Assembly: GCA_902496505.1 (NCBI GenBank)
Contig: CABVBB010000054.1
Location: 1-8,833, forward strand
Source of the DNA: an uncultured Peptococcaceae bacterium
GTDB taxonomy: Bacteria > Bacillota > Peptococcia > Peptococcales > Peptococcaceae
Reading direction: 5' to 3'
DNA: 8,833 bases
Position numbers and translations under genes: made by a program. The notes under the pieces are model-generated. The model saw only the letters and a list, made by a program, of their open reading frames with translations, made no database searches and was not told where the DNA came from. This document shows positions 1-5,330 of the stretch, in pieces. Positions within the stretch are counted from its first letter, which is position 1. Each line of letters begins with the position of its first letter.

Positions 1-711
1 TTTTTAGAGGATATTTATGTCCAAACAGACTACTACCTGGGCAAATTTATTCATTTGCTGGATGAGGATTGGACGATCTGCATTTTCTCCGATCATGCCT
101 TGATCGCACCGAAGCATGATATTCCTTTCTTAGGCGATCCGGGCGGCATCAATGTCCGTGTATTGCAAGAGTTGGGTTTTACGGTGCTCAAGACGGATGA
201 AAACGGCAACGATTTACCTGAAATCGATTGGAGCAAGACACGAGCAGTAGCGCCTCGAGAACAGCACATTTATCTCAATTTGAAGGGCAAATATGAAACG
301 GGCATAGTCGATCCTGCCGATCAGTATGAATTAGAAGAAGAGATCATCACCGCTTTATATGGTTATCGCGATAAGAAAACTGGCCATCGCATAGTTGCGG
401 TAGCGTTGCGCAATAAAGATGCTGTGCTCTTAGGACAAGGTGGTCCTGAAGCGGGCGATATCTGCTACTGGTTGGCAGAGGGTTATAATTTTGATCATGC
501 GGACAGCTTGTCTACCTTTATTGGTGAAGCTTCCACTTCTGTTTCACCTATATTTATCGCCAGCGGCCGTGGTGTCAAGCAAGGCTTTTATACAGACCGC
601 GTCATTCGTCAAATTGACTTCGCGCCGACAGTGGCCGCTTTGGGCGGAGTACGCATGCCGGCACAATGTGAAGGCGCACCGGTCTATCAAATCTTAGCAG
701 AAGAGTTTTGA
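1..711 (+). CDS. Alkaline-phosphatase-superfamily phosphodiesterase-like protein, C-terminal part (5' end outside window)
   Basis: The frame is open from base 1, so the gene starts before the window; 236 residues are visible. They align without a break to residues 441-671 of the complete phosphoesterase at 5331-7346, about 60% identical by eye, ending in the same VRMPAQCEGA-x-x-YQILAE tail. The metal-binding SDHA motif (Asp/His codons at 91-96) is kept. The second motif, GHAGTS in the complete copy, reads GEASTS here: codon 526-528 is GAA (Glu) where the paralogue has its third-motif metal His. A roughly four-residue insertion follows SDHA, near what would be the active-site rim. Inference: a paralogue with impaired or altered metal binding. 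The other ligands and the nucleophile lie outside the window, so an inactive enzyme cannot be proved. The reading frame is otherwise intact, which argues against a simple pseudogene. An internal ATG-less start at TTG 55 is not the true start. Confidence 0.88.
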   Translation, partial: FLEDIYVQTDYYLGKFIHLLDEDWTICIFSDHALIAPKHDIPFLGDPGGINVRVLQELGFTVLKTDENGNDLPEIDWSKTRAVAPREQHIYLNLKGKYETGIVDPADQYELEEEIITALYGYRDKKTGHRIVAVALRNKDAVLLGQGGPEAGDICYWLAEGYNFDHADSLSTFIGEASTSVSPIFIASGRGVKQGFYTDRVIRQIDFAPTVAALGGVRMPAQCEGAPVYQILAEEF

Positions 712-730
712 TCAATAATTAGGTATGAGC

Positions 731-762
731 AGAGGGGCGTTTCGTTGATGAAACGCCCCTCT
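731..762 (+). terminator. Perfect 13-bp hairpin after the partial phosphoesterase gene, no U-tract
   Basis: The arms AGAGGGGCGTTTC (731-743) and GAAACGCCCCTCT (750-762) pair perfectly around the loop GTTGAT, starting 19 bases after the stop codon at 709-711. Position and stability suggest a transcript 3' end. However, the bases after the stem (GTGATGAAAAG) are not a T-run on either strand, so it is not a standard intrinsic terminator. It could be a 3'-end-stabilising or attenuating hairpin between this gene and the operon beginning at 814. Confidence 0.6.
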
Positions 763-813
763 GTGATGAAAAGCATACTGGGCAAGACTCGGATGGGAAA
801 GGATGTGAGAACA

Positions 814-1254
814 ATGGATCAGGGTTACCAGTCTCAAGGTAGATTAGAAAAGTTGAAAAAAAGGGTACAACGTTGTGTGTGTAAGTACTGCGGTGGTGAG
901 CTCAGGCTCAGGCGGATCATTTTTAGTGATTACGAGGAAGCGCGCGTCGAGATATTTTGCACCCATTGCGACCGGATCGAATATGGTGTAGAACCGATGA
1001 TTTACCAAAATGCGCGCTATTTTGTTGAGGAGCTGGGTTTTCAGTGCTATCCAGAACTGGATGACAACGATCAGACGAGAGAAATGACAGTTGCCAAGGT
1101 CTGCGAAATTATGATGTGGGGAGACCAGCGGCTGGGGCTTTTGGACGAAAATGGCTTCAAGGTGCCAGTCACTTCTGCTCCGACTACTATATATGGCCTG
1201 TATGATCTGCTCACTGACCAGGATCTCGATGGGGGTGAGACCAGTGACGTCTAA
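814..1254 (+). CDS. Small zinc-ribbon protein of unknown function
   Basis: The product is 146 residues. Two CxxC pairs, CKYC (residues 23-26) and CTHC (49-52), are separated by 22 residues in the usual zinc-ribbon arrangement, within a segment likely to form beta strands. A basic, probably helical stretch (LEKLKKRVQR) precedes it. The C-terminal 90 residues (for example EPMIYQNARYFVEELGF and the acidic ELDDNDQ stretch) match no family I recognise. I chose ATG 814 because AAAGGA lies about 10 bases upstream. The in-frame TTG 745/ATG 748 fall inside the loop and stem of the upstream hairpin and would add a low-quality extension. There is no signal peptide or membrane segment, so it is probably cytoplasmic. 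Its 3' end overlaps the ABC ATPase start by 11 bases, which makes it the first gene of a coupled three-gene operon. A nucleic-acid or protein-binding adaptor role is possible but is inference. Confidence 0.8.
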   Translation: MDQGYQSQGRLEKLKKRVQRCVCKYCGGELRLRRIIFSDYEEARVEIFCTHCDRIEYGVEPMIYQNARYFVEELGFQCYPELDDNDQTREMTVAKVCEIMMWGDQRLGLLDENGFKVPVTSAPTTIYGLYDLLTDQDLDGGETSDV

Positions 1255-2065
1255 GATCATAGATATGAAAGGCATTGCCTGTCGTTCGGGCAGCCGCTAT
1301 CTCATTAAAGATATCACTTGGCAAGTAGAGGCTGGACAACACTGGCTCATTTTTGGCATGAATGGCAGTGGAAAAACGACTTTATTGTCTGTACTGGCAG
1401 GCTGGAAACATTTTGCTCAAGGAGAGGTCGAGGTGTTGGGCCAACACTATGACAATACTAATATTTTATCCCTCAGACGTCGGGTGGGTTTGGTCAGCAG
1501 TTCTTTTTTTGACCGCTACTATAACCGAGAATCGGCAATCAACATCGTGTTGTCAGGAAAGTTTGGGACGCTTGGTTTAGATGGGGCGATCAGTGATGCG
1601 GACATCAAGCTGGCGAAACGTTTATTAGGCGAGCTGCATTTAGCGGATAAAGTCAATTACGCCTATGACAAAATGAGCCGTGGGGAACGGCAAAGCGTCT
1701 TGATCGCCAGGGCTCTTTTCGGCAGACCGGAGCTATTGCTTTTAGATGAGCCTTGCAGCGGATTGGACATATACAATCGGGAACACTTGTTGAGCACCGT
1801 GCGGGATTTGGCGGACTGCGGCCTGACCATTATCTATGTTACCCATTATACCGATGAGATACTGGATATTTTTCAAAAGTGTCTGCTTTTGAAACGAGGA
1901 CGGATCTATGCTCAAGGTGATACTAATGCACTTTTTCAAGCAGAGACAATGAGTGCGTTTTTGGATCATCCGACCCAGGTGACGCGCGTAGGCGATCAGC
2001 TTAGGCTCGAGATGACGGCGACCTCACAAATCAATAAGCTGCTTTATAATGGGGTGAGAAAATGA
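1244..2065 (+). CDS. ABC transporter-type ATP-binding protein (YlmA/ModF-like ATPase)
   Basis: This is a single 273-residue nucleotide-binding domain. Visible motifs in order: Walker A GMNGSGKT (residues 38-45), a signature loop MSRGERQ (144-150, a variant of LSGGQ), Walker B LLLLDEP (164-170) with the catalytic Glu, the D-loop SGLD, and the switch His in YVTH (His201). The usual Q-loop is atypical: after RRRVGLVSSS comes FFDRYY, with no clear Gln. The region resembles the VSS...RY segment of soluble YlmA/ModF-type ATPases, which is why I favour that group. GTG 1244 was chosen for its GGGGGTGAG ribosome binding site at 1231-1239. ATG 1229 (AGGA five bases upstream) and ATG 1265 are alternatives. 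It overlaps the preceding gene by 11 bases and the next by 4 (ATGA), so translation is probably coupled. No permease or binding-protein gene is visible beside it; it may serve a distant permease or act as a soluble ATPase. Confidence 0.9.
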   Translation: MTSKIIDMKGIACRSGSRYLIKDITWQVEAGQHWLIFGMNGSGKTTLLSVLAGWKHFAQGEVEVLGQHYDNTNILSLRRRVGLVSSSFFDRYYNRESAINIVLSGKFGTLGLDGAISDADIKLAKRLLGELHLADKVNYAYDKMSRGERQSVLIARALFGRPELLLLDEPCSGLDIYNREHLLSTVRDLADCGLTIIYVTHYTDEILDIFQKCLLLKRGRIYAQGDTNALFQAETMSAFLDHPTQVTRVGDQLRLEMTATSQINKLLYNGVRK

Positions 2066-3021
2066 CAGTTGATCTCAAAGGGATCATGAAATCTCGGGAT
2101 GCACAGGTTGCGGAAGATGTCCGGCGCATGTATGAATTGGGGCGATTTGATAAAGAATTTGCTTTATATGGGACCTGTTTTTTGGAAAACGATGAAGTGT
2201 ATTATTATGTCAACATGCATCCTGAGCGTGTCTATGATCTGTTGGAACAATCTCGCTGTCAAAATCTACAGCTTACGCCAGTAGAGATGCTGCTGGAAAG
2301 ATGCGCTGTACCTATAGATGCGGAGGATGAGGTATTAGCCAGGTTAAAAGTGAAGCTGGCCAAACAAATGCGGGAAAAATATCCTAAAGAATTTTTACGT
2401 GGTCTTAAACAGTTGGCCGCTTTGCCCAATAATAACAGTGCTGAACCTTGGCTGGATATGCTTAAGCGGCAGCTCGAAGGCGTATTTGATGCGGACAAGC
2501 TGCAAGCGCTGGAGGGACTTTTGGACATGGCTTATGCCATCAAGATCGTCACAGAAATTTTTTATCAGCAATCGTGTTCTTGGCTGGCAGAAAATCGCAG
2601 AGATATGAGCGATGATGAGATCGCCAAGGGACAGTCTGAACGCACATTTTATGGATTTGCTGCTTGGGAGGCTGCTGACCAGCTCCATTACTATGTCAAT
2701 GCACAAAGACAGCGCGTCTATCAGGAACGATTTGTTTGGCAGCTGAATGGACAGTGGACGACGCCTGTCTTTTATAAAACTTATACGCTGGATCAGCGAT
2801 ACAAAGTCAGTGAAGCCAAGCGGGCTTATGAAAAATTGCTGGCCACAATTACTGCGGAGATCTATGCTATAGTCGTCCCCAAGTTGTATCAGTGCCCGTC
2901 GGCTATAGATCGAAGCCTTTGGCAGGCTGAGAGACAGAGCGCGCAGCAATACAGCCCAGAAGCTTTACAAATGCTGCAATACTACAGTCAGATATGGCAG
3001 ATTTCAGATAATCTATATTGA
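2062..3021 (+). CDS. Hypothetical protein with an internal repeated motif, third gene of the ABC ATPase operon
   Basis: The product is 319 residues and I do not recognise the family. It is soluble, rich in charged residues, Tyr and Gln, and appears mainly helical, with no signal peptide or membrane segment. A motif occurs twice: residues 36-58 (YG...YYYVN...RVY) and 197-220 (YG...HYYVN...RVY), with near-identical spacing, which suggests two diverged copies of one domain. Between them, residues 85-165 look like long amphipathic helices. ATG 2062 overlaps the ATPase stop codon (ATGA), with GGGGTGAGA just upstream serving as the ribosome binding site. The close coupling to the ATPase suggests a partner or regulatory subunit, but that rests on position only. 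The gene ends 90 bases before a strong bidirectional terminator, closing the operon. Confidence 0.82.
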   Translation: MTVDLKGIMKSRDAQVAEDVRRMYELGRFDKEFALYGTCFLENDEVYYYVNMHPERVYDLLEQSRCQNLQLTPVEMLLERCAVPIDAEDEVLARLKVKLAKQMREKYPKEFLRGLKQLAALPNNNSAEPWLDMLKRQLEGVFDADKLQALEGLLDMAYAIKIVTEIFYQQSCSWLAENRRDMSDDEIAKGQSERTFYGFAAWEAADQLHYYVNAQRQRVYQERFVWQLNGQWTTPVFYKTYTLDQRYKVSEAKRAYEKLLATITAEIYAIVVPKLYQCPSAIDRSLWQAERQSAQQYSPEALQMLQYYSQIWQISDNLY

Positions 3022-3111
3022 TCTACCGCTGATCCAAGCTTTGTTCGAGCAGAAAGTAATTATTATATGATGGGCTATTGCACAAAAAATGCATTAAGTT
3101 TTTATTCCACC

Positions 3112-3150
3112 AAAGCAAAAAGTCGAGTCATAGACCCGACTTTTTGCTTT
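3112..3150. terminator. Bidirectional intrinsic terminator between convergent genes
   Basis: The arms AAAGCAAAAAGTCG (3112-3125) and CGACTTTTTGCTTT (3137-3150) form a perfect 14-bp stem. An inner GTC/GAC pairing (3127-3129 with 3133-3135) can extend it. The A-run on one arm and T-run on the other give a U-rich 3' arm in both directions, so it can end both the operon at 814-3021 and the SWIM gene on the opposite strand. The TAA stop codon of the SWIM gene (3149-3151) overlaps the last bases of the stem. Confidence 0.88.
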
Positions 3151-4804
3151 ATAGTTTGCCTAACTCCTCCATCATGGCAGGCCGTCTTTTGTATTGGGCG
3201 CGCCAGAGAGAAACCAATTCATCGATCAAATCGGCGCCGCCGGGGTATTGGCGAAGAGCGCGCAGTTCGCTGGTCAGACGCTTATAATCATTGCGGCAGT
3301 TGGCCGCTGCGGCTTGTTGGGTGAGCGTGGTGCGGAAAATATCCGCTGTTTCCTGAGGATAGCGGGCGCAGAGCTGGCTGGCGTAATGTTTGAGACCCTG
3401 CAGATCATGCGTCTGGGCGAAATGAGCCAGCACCTCCTGTTCGCGGCCTTCCTCTATGAGCATATCCAGATAAGTGCTGCTTTTGCAGCGGCCTTGTCCT
3501 TGATAGGCCAGGACAGCTTCCGCTAAAGCGGGCCATTCCTCCGGCGTACACAATGCCTTGAGCTGTTGATATGCCGTCAGATCGCGGACAGCAAAGTGGG
3601 TGAGATAGTCCAGCAGACCCTGCTTATACTGCGCGGTGTTGTCACTTTGCCGCCAGATCTCTAGCCGCAGCTGGCAGTACTGCTCCTGTAAGCCGGTCGG
3701 CGTATAGGGTTTCAGCGCGTCTTCGATCAGCGCCAGCGCCTCTTGATGGCGGTCCTGCGTCATCTCGAGCCGGATCAATGCCAAGCGGACATCATCATAA
3801 ATGATGTACTGCCGCAGGTAGGCGGCTATTTCTTTTAATGGATAGGATAGCTCTTCCATCAAAGCCGCTCGCTGCAAAATATCCTGCTGCAGCTGGTAGA
3901 GCTGGTAGCTGTCTCTGCCCACCTGTCCTTCCTGGGCATGGATACGTGCGTCGAGCCAGACTAAGACATCGTGGCCTGCGCCTTGCTCCACGCAGAAGGT
4001 GACGATCTCCCAGGCGGCGTCTGAGTCATAATTGCGCCAGATGGACCAATCCGCTGTGAAAGTCTGCCACATTTTGGCGCGCAGGGACGCATCGGCCGCT
4101 GCATAGAGCGTCTGCCACCAATACAGGCAGTCATCGATGATGAGGCCGTGCTCACCATTGGAACCGTCCATGGCCAGTTCATCGAGCAGCTCGATCACAC
4201 TGTTCAAGATCGTCAAAGCAGCCAGTGGATCCTTGGTCGACAAGATCGACAGATGATCCCCCAGAAATGTCACCACAGCGTCTGCAAAATCCGACCCATC
4301 TTCATATGAAATGTAATCATCACCAGAGCTGTACTTGTCTACGATATCCTGCAGCTGTTGTTCCGCGCGAAAGACCACCAACGGAGCGGCCTGCGGCGCC
4401 AGATACAGTCTGACTTTATCCTGCACAGTGCGGTCATTTTGCAAAAGGTGCAAAAGCAGCGAGCGCAGTTCCTCCGGCGAGAGCGGCGCCAGAAGCGCCG
4501 GCCAGTCCTCTTTCGGCGCAGACACAGAGGCAAGGGGCTCATCCTCCAGCGCATAGAGCACCGCAGCCATGTGCTTGCAGAGATTGCCGTCCACGGCGTA
4601 CGGGCAGTCACAATCCAGATCGGTGATCATGTCGCCGTCAAACGTTATCTCTACATCATAGTCCGCCGTGCCCTGCACCACAGCGCTCACCTTATCGCCT
4701 CTCCGCTTTAGAGAAACTACCCGCTCCTCTTCATAATAGCCCCAGCCCCGATCCAAGATCGCCGATTCAAAATCTTCCTGCCAATCCTCAAATGCCAAGA
4801 GCAT
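3149..4804 (-). CDS. SWIM zinc-finger family protein
   Basis: The product is 551 residues. The SWIM signature CxCx(n)CxH is explicit: Cys65, Cys67, Cys76 and His78 (DCDCPYAVDGNLCKHM). It is preceded by the typical N-terminal segment, in which RGWGYYEEERV (19-29) leads into a beta-rich stretch. The rest (about 95-551) is Leu/Gln/Ala-rich and probably a helical-repeat array. SWIM domains bind DNA or proteins, and in some bacteria such genes sit near SWI2/SNF2 helicases; no helicase is seen here. I chose ATG 4804 because AAAGGAGG (4813-4820 on the complementary strand) lies 8 bases upstream and the family's usual N-terminus begins there. An in-frame start at 5038 would add 78 residues of poor quality that run through the promoter. 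The gene is monocistronic: a terminator lies at its 3' end and a divergent non-coding region upstream. The molecular role of this group is not established. Confidence 0.88.
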   Translation of the reverse strand: MLLAFEDWQEDFESAILDRGWGYYEEERVVSLKRRGDKVSAVVQGTADYDVEITFDGDMITDLDCDCPYAVDGNLCKHMAAVLYALEDEPLASVSAPKEDWPALLAPLSPEELRSLLLHLLQNDRTVQDKVRLYLAPQAAPLVVFRAEQQLQDIVDKYSSGDDYISYEDGSDFADAVVTFLGDHLSILSTKDPLAALTILNSVIELLDELAMDGSNGEHGLIIDDCLYWWQTLYAAADASLRAKMWQTFTADWSIWRNYDSDAAWEIVTFCVEQGAGHDVLVWLDARIHAQEGQVGRDSYQLYQLQQDILQRAALMEELSYPLKEIAAYLRQYIIYDDVRLALIRLEMTQDRHQEALALIEDALKPYTPTGLQEQYCQLRLEIWRQSDNTAQYKQGLLDYLTHFAVRDLTAYQQLKALCTPEEWPALAEAVLAYQGQGRCKSSTYLDMLIEEGREQEVLAHFAQTHDLQGLKHYASQLCARYPQETADIFRTTLTQQAAAANCRNDYKRLTSELRALRQYPGGADLIDELVSLWRAQYKRRPAMMEELGKL

Positions 4805-4837
4805 GATTAAAACCTCCTTTGGATATCCTTTGCTTCT

Positions 4838-4866
4838 ACCGTAACAAGCAGGGACGTGCTTGTCAA
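4838..4866 (-). promoter_or_regulatory. Predicted sigma-70-type promoter of the SWIM gene
   Basis: Read on the - strand, a perfect -35 box TTGACA (4866-4861) is followed by a 17-base spacer and a weak -10 box TACGGT (4843-4838). This lies about 34 bases upstream of the chosen start codon and just before the AAAGGAGG ribosome binding site. The perfect -35 and ideal spacing support it; the -10 matches only half of the consensus, which would suit an activated or weak promoter. Confidence 0.5.
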
Positions 4867-4868
4867 GC
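4844..4868. promoter_or_regulatory. Inverted repeats overlapping the SWIM promoter (candidate operator)
   Basis: ACAAGCA (4844-4850) and TGCTTGT (4857-4863) form a perfect 7-bp inverted repeat with a 6-base gap. GCTTG-T-CAAGC (4858-4868) forms a second dyad sharing its left half. Together they give three alternating CAAGC/GCTTG half-sites that fill the spacer and cover the -35 box. Binding of a dimeric regulator here would block RNA polymerase. No regulator gene is present in the window to pair with it. Confidence 0.4.
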
Positions 4869-5243
4869 AAAAGTGACTGCAAGTGCTGTAATGCGATACA
4901 GGCATCATCCATATGCATAGAAGGCGTGAGCTTCATCATCGGGAAGCGGGAATGGAGAAAGAGATGCAAGAATGGTTGTACAATTTTATTCGCCAGAGAC
5001 AGCTTCTTTACGGTCAAGGAATCGCTTAACGCATTCATTTTAGACCATATTTCTGCTGCCTCTTGTCTTTTTTTGCCCTTACTACTATTTTAACTTGGGC
5101 TCAGCAGGCGAAAATCAGGCGTTTTTCTTGAAGCTTGGCGGCCGCAGCAGATAGACGGCTTTAGCAGCGGGCAGAGGGACGAAGGGGTGAACTATTCATT
5201 TTTATTGATAACACAGCCCTTCCTATAAGAAAACGCAACATAT

Positions 5244-5261
5244 TCGATTAAATTTATTTGA
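5244..5261. promoter_or_regulatory. Imperfect AT-rich palindrome upstream of the phosphoesterase gene
   Basis: TCGATTAAATTTATTTGA matches its own reverse complement at 14 of 18 positions, centred on AAATTT. It lies about 70 bases before the start codon and just downstream of the candidate -10 TATAAG (5224-5229), a position that suits a repressor site. AT-rich palindromes arise easily by chance, so the call is weak. Confidence 0.3.
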
Positions 5262-5330
5262 TGTAGTATGGAGGTGTAATAGAAAATCACTTCACCCTAT
5301 GGGAAGGGAAACAGAAAGGGGTAGTTACTT

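Larger units (their letters stand above)
4805..5330. other. Long divergent intergenic region (526 bp)
   Basis: No convincing gene is seen. The left part holds the SWIM gene ribosome binding site, promoter and inverted repeats (4813-4868). The middle (about 4870-5160) is featureless apart from T-rich tracts and a direct repeat CAGGCG at 5105-5110 and 5116-5121, spaced 11 bp apart. The right part holds a possible -10 box TATAAG (5224-5229) with only a poor -35 (TTTATT, 5201-5206), an imperfect palindrome at 5244-5261, an orphan GGAGGTG (5270-5276), and the AAAGGGG ribosome binding site (5315-5321) of the phosphoesterase gene. Open frames across the region on either strand lack start signals and family resemblance. 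Confidence 0.6.

Noticed and set aside
745..813. Longer start (TTG 745 or ATG 748) for the zinc-ribbon gene
   Set aside because: Both starts lie inside the 731-762 hairpin with no ribosome binding site; ATG 814 has AAAGGA upstream.
1151..1243. Start of the ABC ATPase at 1151
   Set aside because: This would overlap the preceding gene by over 100 bases and add residues with no family resemblance before the first ABC strand.
3089..3096. Palindrome AATGCATT before the terminator
   Set aside because: It is only 8 bases and lies between convergent gene ends with no promoter to regulate; expected by chance.
3149..5038. Longer SWIM protein starting at 5038 (629 residues)
   Set aside because: The extra 78 residues lack a ribosome binding site and run through the TTGACA promoter. 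ATG 4804 has a perfect AAAGGAGG eight bases upstream and matches the usual family N-terminus.
4860..5093. 77-residue + strand open frame in the divergent region
   Set aside because: There is no ribosome binding site, it overlaps the SWIM promoter, and its Cys/Ser/Phe-rich composition resembles no protein family I know.
5131..5146. Adjacent HindIII- and NotI-like sites (AAGCTT and GCGGCCGC) suggesting vector sequence
   Set aside because: There is no other polylinker site or vector sequence on either side; this is most likely chance in native DNA.
5268..5279. Three-codon leader ORF (ATG GAG GTG TAA) overlapping the orphan GGAGGTG
   Set aside because: It is too short to support as a leader peptide and has no ribosome binding site of its own. 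The GGAGGTG has no start codon at a usable distance downstream.
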